From NCBI GenBank assembly GCA_002483445.1, contig DLHY01000075.1, positions 1 to 39,167 on the forward strand: 39,167 nucleotides of DNA. The letters are read 5' to 3'. The notes below the pieces were generated by a model, which did not search any database, was not told the origin of the DNA, and was given only the letters and a program-made list of their open reading frames with translations. A program made the translations under genes and the position numbers. Positions within the stretch are counted from its first letter, which is position 1; every line of letters begins with the position of its first letter. Below are positions 1 through 8,596 of this stretch, in pieces. This DNA comes from Blastocatellia bacterium UBA7656 (GTDB lineage: Bacteria > Acidobacteriota > Blastocatellia > UBA7656).

Positions 1-26
1 ATGACTGCGTAACATCAGTTAATAAA

Positions 27-626
27 ATGCTTGATTACGCTGAATCCGTCACCAGACTGATCGAAGAGTTCAAGAAGCTTCCGGGCATAGGCCACAAATC
101 TGCCCAGCGGCTTGCCTTCTATATTCTTCGCGCCACCCGCGAGGAAACAGACCACATCGTTGAAGCGATCAACGAAGTAAAAGAAAAGATAATTCTCTGC
201 TCTGTCTGCAATAACTTCACTGATGTCGATCCGTGTCGATATTGCTCAAGCCCTTCGCGCGACCGCCGTATCATCCTCATCGTCGAAGAGCCTTTCAACC
301 TCGTCACCATAGAAAAGACCCGCGAGTACAAAGGTCTTTATCATGTGCTTCACGGCGCGCTCTCGCCGATTCGCGGAATAGGGCCGGATGATCTGAAAAT
401 CAAAAACCTGATCGAGCGACTGAAAGCGGGCGATGTGGAAGAGATCATACTCGCCACCAATCCCAACACCGAAGGCGAAGCGACGGCGAATTATCTTTCA
501 AGGTTGCTCAGGCCGCTGGGGATTCGCACGACTCGTATAGCGATGGGCGTGCCAGTTGGGTCAGACCTCGAATATGCAGACGAGGTGACTATGCACAAAG
601 CTCTCTCGAATCGGCATGAGATTTGA
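27..626 (+). CDS. recR: Recombination mediator protein RecR
   Basis: RecR works with RecF and RecO to load RecA onto single-stranded DNA covered by SSB during gap repair. The 199-residue protein has the full family layout. A helix-hairpin-helix stretch near residues 17-35 (KLPGIGHKSAQRLAFYIL) is followed by a four-cysteine zinc motif (C58, C61, C70, C73) and a Toprim domain from about residue 81 to 176 containing the EEPFNL and ATNPNTEGEATA segments. Length is normal for RecR. The ATG at 27 is the natural start, but no clear ribosome-binding site is seen. In many genomes recR follows dnaX and ybaB; that upstream region lies outside the window. Nothing unusual in the protein. Confidence 0.97.
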   Translation: MLDYAESVTRLIEEFKKLPGIGHKSAQRLAFYILRATREETDHIVEAINEVKEKIILCSVCNNFTDVDPCRYCSSPSRDRRIILIVEEPFNLVTIEKTREYKGLYHVLHGALSPIRGIGPDDLKIKNLIERLKAGDVEEIILATNPNTEGEATANYLSRLLRPLGIRTTRIAMGVPVGSDLEYADEVTMHKALSNRHEI

Positions 627-745
627 TCGCAAATTATCGCAGCCCCAATCGTTCGATATCGCTTACCTGTGAGAGTCGATAATAATGACGCGACTGGAAC
701 CTGACTGACGGAGGAGGCTTGTAGCGCAATCTGGCAGGTTGCGCT

Positions 746-906
746 CTTTGAAAGTACGAGATTTGAAGCTGCGCAGGCTGGCAGCCTGCTATACCTTTTC
801 CGAGGAGTCGCGGATGTACAACAGGCTGGCAGCCTGTTGACACTTTGAAAGCATGAAAATTCGGGGGAGCAGCAGGCTGGCCGACGGCTGTACCTTTTCC
901 CAGGAG
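746..906. repeat. Degenerate tandem duplication with REP-like palindromes upstream of the Asp-box gene
   Basis: Two copies of a roughly 62-bp unit lie at 746-807 and 843-906. Each starts CTTTGAAAG, contains a CAGGCTGG-type palindrome and ends with ACCTTTTCC followed by AGGAG (unit 1 GAGGAG, unit 2 CAGGAG). Between them is a further palindrome, CAACAGGCTGGCAGCCTGTTG. The AGGAG of the second unit is the ribosome-binding site of the gene at 913, so the duplication reaches into the translation-start region. A smaller hairpin (GCGCAA...TTGCGC) lies at about 724-743. The rest of the 286-bp gap between recR and the next gene shows nothing recognisable. Confidence 0.7.
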
Positions 907-912
907 ATTATC

Positions 913-2439
913 ATGAACAGAAGATTGGCACTGACCATCGCCTTTTTGCTCCTTGTTTTCATTCCTCTTGCTTCAAGCCCTCTGGCCATCGGGCAGGATT
1001 CCGGCTCGCGTGAATCGAATCGTCCGTTGCGAAGAGAGCCTGTAGGTCGCTGGGCACATGACCTTCCATTTTCAGGGTCACCTTTTTTAGCGACTCTTTC
1101 AAAGGCTGAGGATCCTCCTTATCAGCCCGCGGCTCAGGAAAATGTTTTGCCTGCGATGACGCGGGTCAACACCGATCTTTTGCAGCCCGGCCCCGTGGCT
1201 CAACCTGAAACACAGGCCGAGCCTTATCTGGCTGCCAATCCTGAGAATCCCTTGAATCTCGTCGCCGCGTATCAGGAGAGCAGGTTCGTAAACGGCGGAG
1301 CGCGCGCCCTGAATTATTCCACTTCATTCGACGGCGGCGCGACATGGACTGAAGGCATATTGCCCGGTATGAGCGTGGCGGCAGGCGGGCCGTGGGAGAG
1401 AGCCTCCGATCCATGGGTGGCTTTCGGCCCGAATAATCGCGTCTACTATGTAAGCCTCCTGTTCAATCAATCGACTCCTGACAACGCCATCGGCGTGAGC
1501 CATTCGAGCGACGGCGGCTCAACCTGGTCATCGCCTGTCGAAGTCCACCGATCTACAATTGATTTCAATGACAAGGAAGCGATCACCGCAGACACTTATG
1601 CGGCAAGCCCTCATTTCGGAAACGTGTATGTCGCATGGGATAAAAATAAAAGACAGGGAAGCGAGTTCGTCGCTCAACAACTCCTCGTCGCGCGATCTAC
1701 CGATGGCGGGCTGACGTGGGACAATCCGAAAAAAGTGAAAAAGAAGGGATCGAATATCGGAGCCATCCCGCGCGTCGGGCCTGACGGGACGGTATATGTC
1801 GTGTGGGCAGGCGGCGGAATCGAAGACTCACAGCTTTCAGTCTTCTTTTCGAAAAGCACGAACGGCGGGAAGAAATGGTCGAAGCCTGTGGAGTTGGCCG
1901 AGATTCGCAATGCCGGAGTTCAGGGCGTCAGAGCCGGATCGTTTCTTCCCTCATTCGATGTCGATCCTGCGAGCGGCGATCTTTACATAGCGTGGGGAGA
2001 CGCGCGATGGACAGGAACGGATCAGGCGACTCTGATTCATTCGCGCGACAAAGGCGAAACCTGGTCAGCGCCGCAAAGAGTCAGCGACGGCCCCGGCAAC
2101 GCCGCGAGCTTTACGGTCTCAGTCGCGTGCAATTCCACAGGCGAAGTCGCTGTGAGTTACTACAGCCTACGCAACGATCCTGAAAGAAGATTCTGGATGG
2201 ATGTTTATGTGAGCATCTCGCGCGATGGGGGAGTGAACTTCGAGCCTGCCGAGAGAGCGACAGCAGAAAGTTTCGATGTGCGCTTTGCAGCGCAGGCGGG
2301 AGGTTTTTTCCTGGGCGATTACATAGGGCTTGCTGGAGCGGGCGCGCAGTTTCATCTGCTATGGGTTTCGACGCATCTTCCATCGGCGATCAATCCCGAC
2401 CGGCGACAGCCCGATGTCTTCACTGCTTCGACCGAGTAG
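913..2439 (+). CDS. Exported sialidase-like Asp-box (BNR) repeat protein
   Basis: A 508-residue secreted protein with a beta-propeller signature. The signal peptide covers residues 1-28 (MNRRLALTIAFLLLVFIPLA, then a small-residue cleavage region). Six Asp-box motifs of the S-x-D-x-G-x-x-W type occur near residues 138, 198, 262, 314, 377 and 435, spacing expected for a six-bladed sialidase or exo-alpha-sialidase-like fold. The arginine triad and catalytic Tyr/Glu of true sialidases were not established, so enzymatic activity is uncertain; many such proteins are only propeller scaffolds. I chose the ATG at 913 because AGGAG precedes it and the signal peptide starts there; an in-frame ATG at 853 would add 20 unlikely residues. 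Its last 20 bases overlap the converging gene. Confidence 0.85.
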   Translation: MNRRLALTIAFLLLVFIPLASSPLAIGQDSGSRESNRPLRREPVGRWAHDLPFSGSPFLATLSKAEDPPYQPAAQENVLPAMTRVNTDLLQPGPVAQPETQAEPYLAANPENPLNLVAAYQESRFVNGGARALNYSTSFDGGATWTEGILPGMSVAAGGPWERASDPWVAFGPNNRVYYVSLLFNQSTPDNAIGVSHSSDGGSTWSSPVEVHRSTIDFNDKEAITADTYAASPHFGNVYVAWDKNKRQGSEFVAQQLLVARSTDGGLTWDNPKKVKKKGSNIGAIPRVGPDGTVYVVWAGGGIEDSQLSVFFSKSTNGGKKWSKPVELAEIRNAGVQGVRAGSFLPSFDVDPASGDLYIAWGDARWTGTDQATLIHSRDKGETWSAPQRVSDGPGNAASFTVSVACNSTGEVAVSYYSLRNDPERRFWMDVYVSISRDGGVNFEPAERATAESFDVRFAAQAGGFFLGDYIGLAGAGAQFHLLWVSTHLPSAINPDRRQPDVFTASTE

Positions 2440-3634
2440 CGCGCGAAAGAAAAAGGCTCAACGCATAAAGCATCCACGCTTGAGACCATCGCATGTACGG
2501 AGTTTTGATGGTGTGGAAGCGATGCTTTTGAAAATAGAACGAACCGTTTTCATCCTGCATGTTTTCTACGGCCCACTTCAATGAGCGAGCGGCCCTTTCT
2601 TCGTCTCCCATCTCGATAAAAGTGATGATCGATTGAGCCGATGAGTGAATGTCGATTGGATACGCGCGGTCGTGATAATACCGGGGCGCGAAATCTTCGA
2701 GAAAGAAATTGTTTTTGTAAAACTCGAATCCTCGTTCAAGGTGATCCGCCCAGTCTCGTCTGTCGAGATCAGCGATCAGTCGGCGAAGCGAAACCAGAAC
2801 ATATCCTGTGTGAAAACCATCGATCCACTGTTGTGAACCCGCTTCGCCGTAAAACCATGAGCCATCATCGCGCTGGCGATTGAGAGTCCACATCGCGGCT
2901 TTTTGTGCGGCTTCGCTAAATTCCTCTGATCCGTTTTTTTTGTGAACGCGGGCGAGAAGTTCCGCCGCAAGCAGATTCACGTTATGAACAAGGGAGCGGT
3001 CAAGCGGCGTGTAGCTGAAGCAAAAACCGTTTTCCTGCTGGCTGCGGTTGAGATTGTCGAGCAGAAAGCGGCAACTGCTCGCGGCCCAATCGAGCGGGCT
3101 TTGACTCGCGGTCGCATCGTGCCAGTCGAGTAGAGCGTGTGCGGCAAAGACTGTGCAAACCGTATTGGGTGTGTCTCGCGGCGCGAAGAAGGCGCGCGAT
3201 TGCCAGTCGAAGTTATATCCCCAGCAGAAATTTTCATAGCCCTCGCTTCGCGACGAGATGAGCGAGCTAATGAGAAATTCAAAATCCTTCTGCAAATCGT
3301 CTGTCGCGCTTTGCGCGCTGGATGCAACTTCGGCAGGCAGATTTTGCCCGCGCCGACGGGCAAGAAGCATGATCGCTCGCGCGCCTAAGGCTGCGCCTTT
3401 TGGATTGAGAGCTTTTTTGATACCGATCAGCGGGCGAAAGTTAATGGGGCTGCGCTTGACGAGTTGAATGGCTGCGGTTCTTAAAAACTTCGAATTGAAA
3501 GACAACGCTCTCGCAAGAGCCGAGTTCAATCCGTCATAAGGATCGTATCCGATCCACTTTTCTCCGCGACAATGGCGGAGAAGTTTTTCAATCGATTGCT
3601 CGCACAATCGCGCTGTGGAGGTGTCGCAGAGCAT
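2420..3634 (-). CDS. Terpenoid-cyclase/prenyltransferase-like alpha-alpha toroid protein
   Basis: A protein of about 404 residues without a signal peptide. It has an early GYDPYDGLNS segment and repeated helical stretches containing the QDENGSF and QRDDGSW type glycine-tryptophan turns seen in the (alpha/alpha)6 toroid of squalene-hopene cyclases and prenyltransferase beta subunits. The classical cyclase DxDD acid motif is not apparent, so I do not infer a cyclase reaction. Similar proteins occur in exopolysaccharide regions of other bacteria. The frame opens with TTG at 3640, but the ATG at 3634 is a more ordinary start; no strong ribosome-binding site is seen for either. It lies 60-odd bases downstream of the DsbD-like gene on the same strand and may be co-transcribed. 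Its 3' end overlaps the Asp-box gene tail by 20 bp. Confidence 0.65.
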   Translation of the reverse strand: MLCDTSTARLCEQSIEKLLRHCRGEKWIGYDPYDGLNSALARALSFNSKFLRTAAIQLVKRSPINFRPLIGIKKALNPKGAALGARAIMLLARRRGQNLPAEVASSAQSATDDLQKDFEFLISSLISSRSEGYENFCWGYNFDWQSRAFFAPRDTPNTVCTVFAAHALLDWHDATASQSPLDWAASSCRFLLDNLNRSQQENGFCFSYTPLDRSLVHNVNLLAAELLARVHKKNGSEEFSEAAQKAAMWTLNRQRDDGSWFYGEAGSQQWIDGFHTGYVLVSLRRLIADLDRRDWADHLERGFEFYKNNFFLEDFAPRYYHDRAYPIDIHSSAQSIITFIEMGDEERAARSLKWAVENMQDENGSFYFQKHRFHTIKTPYMRWSQAWMLYALSLFLSRATRSKQ

Positions 3635-3700
3635 AGTCAAAACTAATGAAGGCGGAAGACAACATATCCTCCGCCTTCGATTTCGATCATTGTGGCGATT

Positions 3701-4177
3701 CTACTTCACGACTTCGATGGGTATATCGATATTGATAGTCGAGGGGCGAAGGCACGCTTCATCGTTGCACGCCTGAACCGTGAGTTTCCCTTTGAGCGCG
3801 TAATTGCCCGCAGCCGCAGCCCGCGCCGTGAATTTCAAAACCACTTTCCCTTCATAAACCGACATAGGCTTATCGGAGAACTTGAATTTCTGAATCTTGG
3901 CTTTCGGATAGACCACTCGCCCGATGGTGATGCCTGCGAGTTTGTCCACCTTGAGCGAAGTGCCGATCAAAAATTCTTCAGCCGGTCGATTCGAGTTGAT
4001 GTGATAACCCGCATCGATATCGATAGCGATTTCAATCGGAGCCGCTACACCCTGTTTGATCTTATAGGGCGATTGTCCGACCTTCGCGTGAACAACTTTG
4101 TCTGATCCCTGAGCGGCAGCAGTCGCGCTCAAACAACCGATCAGGATGAACAATGCAAGTGTGATCTTCAGTTTCAT
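3701..4177 (-). CDS. Periplasmic DsbD N-terminal (alpha) domain-like protein
   Basis: A 158-residue exported protein consisting of a signal peptide (MKLKITLALFILIGCLSATA...) and one immunoglobulin-like domain resembling the N-terminal domain of the thiol:disulfide interchange protein DsbD. The diagnostic part is near the C-terminus: QACNDEACLRP, a pair of cysteines separated by four residues at the place where DsbD has its reactive pair. In DsbD this domain hands electrons from the membrane domain to periplasmic partners. Here the transmembrane and thioredoxin domains are absent, so the protein is a stand-alone module whose electron donor is unknown. Upstream is the Uma2-like gene, downstream the toroid protein, all on the same strand. 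Confidence 0.75.
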   Translation of the reverse strand: MKLKITLALFILIGCLSATAAAQGSDKVVHAKVGQSPYKIKQGVAAPIEIAIDIDAGYHINSNRPAEEFLIGTSLKVDKLAGITIGRVVYPKAKIQKFKFSDKPMSVYEGKVVLKFTARAAAAGNYALKGKLTVQACNDEACLRPSTINIDIPIEVVK

Positions 4178-4199
4178 GCTTCCTCCGTGTGAATAGCGT

Positions 4200-5240
4200 C
4201 TACCATATTTCCCGCAGGTCTAATTGAAATAGCGAAAGCAGTGGGTCGCCGGAAATCGTTTCGGCATTATCAATCTCCTGCACCGCCTCGCCGGGGCGGT
4301 AGATATAAACCCGTCTCTGATGGATATCGAGTAGCCATCCCAACTCGGTTCCATTGTCTATGTACTCCTGCATCCTGTCCTGCAAGTCGGCGAGGTTGTC
4401 GGAAGGAGAGCGCAACTCGATTACAAAATCCGGACACAGAGGGATGAATCCGCTTCTCTGTCCTGTCGTCAATTGATCGAGGCGCGTGCGCCTTACCCAC
4501 GAGGCATCAGGCGAGCGCACTTCTCCGTTAGGGAGTCGGAATCCGGTTGAAGAATCGAAGGTCGCGCCCGATCCATCGCCTTTGGCCCACAATCTCAACT
4601 GCATCGTGATCTCAGCGTTTCGCTCTCTGGTCTCGCCTCCCATTGGCGACAGGATTATCAATTCTCCCTGAGCGTTTCGCTCGATCCTCAAATCCGGGTT
4701 GATCTGAGAAAACTGATAAAGCTCTTCGTCAGACAGATTCATTACAGGTTTCAAATGGTCTGAACGGCTGTGTTTTCTGAATAAGCTTTCACCTACATCT
4801 GTCCATTTGAATGTGCCGCCAATAATTTCGCACAACACGCTTGCTCCCATGCCGTAGTCTTGCATGATTTCGACCAGAAAATCTGTTTCGAGATCAATTC
4901 CCTCTTGTAACACCAGTAGTCTGGAGATTAAATCCGACAGCTTCTTTTTTTTTGCCCGCACCCAACCTGAAAGCGCGTCCTCAACTTCTTCTTTTGGGTC
5001 CGCAAAAAAATCCTCAATATCCCGACAGTAAATCATACAAAGGATTTCAGCATCGGTATCCCTGAAACAAATCTCCGGGTTAATCCCTTTGAGATAAAAA
5101 TGAACGCTCCATCCAGTCCCGCGCGATTCAATAGAGTAGAGGCGTAATTGCAGACTGAGCCATTCCCATTCAGTCATCGTGTATAGAGAATCTTTTTTTA
5201 TCACTCTATCCATTCTTACTGTTACAAGGCTCATCGACAT
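4200..5240 (-). CDS. Uma2 (DUF820) PD-(D/E)XK nuclease-like protein with an extra N-terminal region
   Basis: The C-terminal half, from about residue 160 to 346, matches the Uma2 family of putative restriction-endonuclease-like proteins. It has LSDEELYQFSQINPDLRIER, ELIILSPMGGETRERN, SPDASWV (candidate metal-binding Asp), CPDFVIELRSPSDNLADLQ (candidate Glu) and MQEYIDNGTELGWLLD. A normal Uma2 protein is about 180-200 residues and begins near this protein's residue 158. The first roughly 155 residues are an unrelated region I do not recognise; it is rich in charged helices and contains a lysine run (RAKKKKLSDL). There is no stop or frameshift between the parts. Start codon is uncertain, since several in-frame ATGs lie between 5240 and 5178 and none has a convincing ribosome-binding site. 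Uma2 function is unknown; the family is often multi-copy. Confidence 0.75.
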   Translation of the reverse strand: MSMSLVTVRMDRVIKKDSLYTMTEWEWLSLQLRLYSIESRGTGWSVHFYLKGINPEICFRDTDAEILCMIYCRDIEDFFADPKEEVEDALSGWVRAKKKKLSDLISRLLVLQEGIDLETDFLVEIMQDYGMGASVLCEIIGGTFKWTDVGESLFRKHSRSDHLKPVMNLSDEELYQFSQINPDLRIERNAQGELIILSPMGGETRERNAEITMQLRLWAKGDGSGATFDSSTGFRLPNGEVRSPDASWVRRTRLDQLTTGQRSGFIPLCPDFVIELRSPSDNLADLQDRMQEYIDNGTELGWLLDIHQRRVYIYRPGEAVQEIDNAETISGDPLLSLFQLDLREIW

Positions 5241-5287
5241 GGATTACTGCGTCCAGCCTTGTACTCAACGGTACGATAACCCGCCAA

Positions 5288-7444
5288 TCAATCCCGACTT
5301 ATTTCTATTCGCTCTCCGCCGCGTCGCACGCTTTCAACTATAGCAAAGCAGGCGCGGCTCGTCGCCGCGAGCGATTCGATCTTCACGGGCATCTCGCCTT
5401 CGCTCACGGCTTCGAAGAAAACTCTTATTTCTGCAGCGTGACCTTTATCCTGAGAGCCGCCGCCGAGTCGCGTCTTCTTCCCCCCGGAGACGAACTCCGC
5501 GCTCTTGAAATCATCGATCAGCGCATATTGACGGTCGCAGAAAATCTCCACCCTCTCTTTTGCAACCGCGCTGTCGCCGCTCGCAGTGTAAATGATCGAA
5601 GCAATCGATCCGTCCGCAAAATTCATAGTGACCGCGCAACTGTCATCATCGAATCCCGCTTCGCCCGACATCGGAACCGCGTGAGCCGATACGCTCACCG
5701 GCATCGCATCGGCGAGAAACCCGGCGAAATCCACGAAGTGACACACCTCGCCTATGATTCGCCCGCCGCCTTCAACGGAATCCTTCGTCCAGTGATCGCG
5801 CGAAAGCTGGCCCGCGTTGATTCGATAAACAATAGTCATTGCTCCGCGACGATCTTCCATCCTCTTTTTGATCTCTACTGCCATCGGCGCAAATCGGCGA
5901 TTGTAACCGACCATCAAAACGCCGTCGCTCGCTCGCACTGCCTCTATAACCTCGCGCAATTCTTCTTCGGTCACTGCCATCGGCTTTTCAACGAAAACTG
6001 ATTTGCCTCGCCGCAAGGCATCAGCCGCAAGCCGCGCGTGCAGATCGTGGCGCGTCGCTATGAAGATCGTCCGCGCGCTTTCGTCTCGAAGTATTTCTTC
6101 AAAATCGGTCGTCGAGTATTCAAAGCCGAACTGCTCGGCGGTATTCCGCGCGCTCAATCCGGTCGCGGTCGCGACTCCCGCCAGTCTCACTTTCGGAGCG
6201 CGTTTGACTGCGGGCAACAACACGCTGCGGGCGAAGTTCCCTGCCCCGATGAAGGCGACTGAAATCTGATCGCTCTTTTCGCTCTTTGCCCGATGCGTGA
6301 CTCGCGCGACCATCTCCCGTTCCGATTCCGCGTATCTCAAAACAACGCCGCAGCAACGCTCACGGCGGCTGACTATCAGATCATAAGCCTCTTTCGCTTT
6401 ATCAATGTCGAAGCGATGAGTCGTCAGAAGATCGGTATCAACCTTGCCCTCGGCGACGAGTCTGAGGAAGGCTTGCATATTCCGATTCTCAGTCCAGCGC
6501 ACGAAGCCTATGGGATAATCCTGCCCCTTCTCTTCGTACTGTGGATCGTAGCGGCCCGGCCCATAAGAACGCGAGAGGCGAATATCGAGTTCCTTCGCGT
6601 AATAGATGTGGCGCGGCACGTCCATTCCGATCAGTCCGACGACGACGACTCTTGCGCGGTCGCGAGCTATCTCGCCTGCAAGCTCTACAGGCTCGCTGGA
6701 ATTCGTGCTTGCGGTGATGAGTATCGAGTCTGCGCCGAAGCCGTTTGAAAGTTTTTCGCAAAGCGCGCGAGCTTCACTCGAATCACTTGTCACAAGTTCT
6801 GCGCCGGATTTGAGAGCAAGCTGACATGCCTTCGGATCGATATCGATTCCGACTACCCGGCAACCTGCTGCCCTGAGCATCTGAACGACAAGCTGACCGA
6901 CAAGCCCAAGCCCAATGACGGCGACCGTTTCTCCCAATCTCGCTTGGGCCTGACGGATGGAATGCAGGGCGATAGCTCCGACCGTCGTGTAGCAGGCCGA
7001 TTCCAAAGACGCGCCTTCGGGAATTTTACAGACGAGGTTTTTCGGAACCGATATGGCTTCGGCGTGCGAGGCATAGCCCGCGCCCGCGCAGGCCACGCGG
7101 TCGCCCGCCTGAAATTCCGAGACGCCTTCGCCTGTGGCCGTGACTATTCCTGATGCGCTGTAACCGAGAGGCTTGACCTGATTGAGGCGGGCTTTGACTT
7201 TTTCATAAGTCGAGCGCAGCCCTTCGCGTTTGAAGCTGTCTATAACCTGTCTGACGAGGTCAGGCCGAGAGCGGGCTTTACCTATGAGCGAGCTTTGCGC
7301 GGTTTCGACTACGGTGCGCTCGGTGCCTGCGCTGATGAGAGAGAAAGAGGTTCTGACCAACACCTGCCCCGGTCTGAGCGCAGGCGGAGGCAGTTCTTCG
7401 ACCTTGAGTTCGCCTGTTCGATAATTCTGTACGATCTGCTTCAT
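5288..7444 (-). CDS. Bi-domain oxidoreductase: MDR dehydrogenase fused to Gfo/Idh/MocA dehydrogenase
   Basis: A 718-residue cytoplasmic protein made of two NAD(P)-dependent modules. Residues 1-360 form a medium-chain zinc-type dehydrogenase unit with the nucleotide motif GLGLVG at 178-183. Residues 394-718 form a Gfo/Idh/MocA unit with GAGNFA at 400-405, the EKP motif at 486-488 and MVGYNRRFAP shortly after. This fusion is a known family, usually encoded in polysaccharide or glycoconjugate clusters and presumed to act on sugar nucleotides or sugar-like polyols; the substrate is not known. No glycosyltransferase cluster surrounds it here, although a large glucan-synthase-like gene lies 4 kb away. 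The ATG at 7444 gives a normal N-terminus. A low-complexity hairpin separates it from the gene upstream. Confidence 0.88.
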   Translation of the reverse strand: MKQIVQNYRTGELKVEELPPPALRPGQVLVRTSFSLISAGTERTVVETAQSSLIGKARSRPDLVRQVIDSFKREGLRSTYEKVKARLNQVKPLGYSASGIVTATGEGVSEFQAGDRVACAGAGYASHAEAISVPKNLVCKIPEGASLESACYTTVGAIALHSIRQAQARLGETVAVIGLGLVGQLVVQMLRAAGCRVVGIDIDPKACQLALKSGAELVTSDSSEARALCEKLSNGFGADSILITASTNSSEPVELAGEIARDRARVVVVGLIGMDVPRHIYYAKELDIRLSRSYGPGRYDPQYEEKGQDYPIGFVRWTENRNMQAFLRLVAEGKVDTDLLTTHRFDIDKAKEAYDLIVSRRERCCGVVLRYAESEREMVARVTHRAKSEKSDQISVAFIGAGNFARSVLLPAVKRAPKVRLAGVATATGLSARNTAEQFGFEYSTTDFEEILRDESARTIFIATRHDLHARLAADALRRGKSVFVEKPMAVTEEELREVIEAVRASDGVLMVGYNRRFAPMAVEIKKRMEDRRGAMTIVYRINAGQLSRDHWTKDSVEGGGRIIGEVCHFVDFAGFLADAMPVSVSAHAVPMSGEAGFDDDSCAVTMNFADGSIASIIYTASGDSAVAKERVEIFCDRQYALIDDFKSAEFVSGGKKTRLGGGSQDKGHAAEIRVFFEAVSEGEMPVKIESLAATSRACFAIVESVRRGGERIEISRD

Positions 7445-7461
7445 ACTGGGTGATGGGTGTC

Positions 7462-7558
7462 AGGTGATGGGTGATGGGTGATGGAGCGAGCAGATGAACG
7501 AACAATTCGCCAACTCTTCACTTCTTCCCATTACCTATCACCCATCCCCCATCACCTA
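7462..7558. repeat. Low-complexity hairpin built from GGTGATGG words
   Basis: The left arm is reiterated GGTGATGGGTGATGGG. The right arm, about 40 bp further on, is its reverse complement with small differences (CCCATCACC-type words ending in CACCTA). The structure fills the gap between the bi-domain oxidoreductase start and the stop of the zinc-ribbon gene. It could act as a terminator or RNA-stabilising stem between the two. A related structure lies between the glucan synthase and nusB. Confidence 0.7.
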
Positions 7559-8512
7559 TAAGAGTGGATACTCGGCGCGCACTTTATGACGGTAGCTTTG
7601 AAGAACCTTATGCACCTGACGAGGGGTGAGATGTTCGAATCTCCCTGCGATGGTATAGTGCAATCCCTGATCGGGAGGCGCGTCGGAAGTCAGGTACTCG
7701 CGATAGGCTTCGAGTATCTGCTCCTGAATTTCAGTCTCCGGGTCAGGCACTTTGGCAAAGGAGCGCTCGTCATCGTGAAGCACATCGAGCCATCTGAGTA
7801 CCTGCCAGCGGGTGACATAGCCGAGTTGCTCGGCTATGTGGTCAGGCAGTTCGCGCAGTCCATACCGCTTCTCATTCAGTTCATTCCAGTAGATTTTTTC
7901 GATTTCGAACAACTGTATGCGCGAAGGAGTCGGGGTCGGCGATTTCGAATACTGACTGAGCGACCAGTCCCGAATGACTTTGACCACCTGTTTGAACGGA
8001 ACGCCGAGCGCGACGCTGATGGCGCGGCGGCGTCCGCCTTCGGGTCTGTGTCCCGTCTCAACGAATCGCTGGTACATCTCTATGGCCCGCTGTTTCTCTT
8101 CGGGCGTCAGCACGACATTGACTTTGGTGATATCGCGCAGCGCCTCAGCGACGAGTTGCCGCTTCGCCCATACTTTTTCAGCGATCTTGTTGTGAACTTC
8201 GCGCGTGGCAGGCTGCCCGTCATACTCTTCGTTGTAAAGCTGAAGTATTCGCTCGCGAAGGTCGGGAGTCATCTCGGCGACCTTTGGAGGCCGAAGAACT
8301 TTCTGCTTTCTGACGGGGCGCGGCGCGCTTACAGGTCGCGGTATGGCGCGCGGAATCGCGCGCGCCGGTTGCTCCTGGGTTCGGGCTTCAGCAGGCACAT
8401 GTTTGACGATCTTCTTTTTGACGCACTTCAAACAATATGCCGCCTTGCGGTCAGGGGAGAAAAACGTTGCATTGCAAACCGAGCAGGTTCGTCGAAACTT
8501 CATTCCACTCAT
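7556..8512 (-). CDS. Zinc-ribbon protein with four internal helix-turn-helix-like repeats, unknown function
   Basis: I do not recognise a named family. The 318-residue protein starts with a treble-clef or zinc-ribbon motif (C10, C13, C27, C30). A basic, proline- and alanine-rich linker follows (about 45-78, with RAIPRAIPRP). Then come four imperfect repeats of roughly 45-50 residues at about 81-128, 135-183, 199-243 and 260-309. Each has a Tyr-containing helix, a central Ile-Ala or similar turn (for example HNKIAEKVWAKRQLVAEALR, PDHIAEQLGYVTRWQVLRWL and HYTIAGRFEHLTPRQVHKVL) and a final helix ending in V-L/I-x-x-Y/W. The spacing and turn resemble small DNA-binding helix-turn-helix units, so a nucleic-acid-binding role is my inference. 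It lies 84 bp downstream of cheW on the same strand. Confidence 0.7.
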   Translation of the reverse strand: MSGMKFRRTCSVCNATFFSPDRKAAYCLKCVKKKIVKHVPAEARTQEQPARAIPRAIPRPVSAPRPVRKQKVLRPPKVAEMTPDLRERILQLYNEEYDGQPATREVHNKIAEKVWAKRQLVAEALRDITKVNVVLTPEEKQRAIEMYQRFVETGHRPEGGRRRAISVALGVPFKQVVKVIRDWSLSQYSKSPTPTPSRIQLFEIEKIYWNELNEKRYGLRELPDHIAEQLGYVTRWQVLRWLDVLHDDERSFAKVPDPETEIQEQILEAYREYLTSDAPPDQGLHYTIAGRFEHLTPRQVHKVLQSYRHKVRAEYPLL

Positions 8513-8596
8513 AGCCGTGTCCTAGTCTAATTTCCAAAGGCTGAAACATCAACCCCGCTTTGATTTTTTTTCGTATGCAATACTGCCGCTGAGAAT

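Noticed and set aside
5438..6001. A 187-codon forward frame inside the bi-domain oxidoreductase
   Set aside because: It is antisense to the conserved Gfo/Idh/MocA domain and lacks any motif.
7448..7484. Possible iterons or a CRISPR-like array of GGTGATGG repeats
   Set aside because: The repeats are contiguous words with no unique spacers and are mirrored by a complementary arm, so a hairpin explains them.
7586..8530. A 314-codon open frame antisense to the zinc-ribbon repeat protein
   Set aside because: The reverse-strand protein has a four-cysteine ribbon and internal repeats; the forward frame has no motif and no ribosome-binding site.
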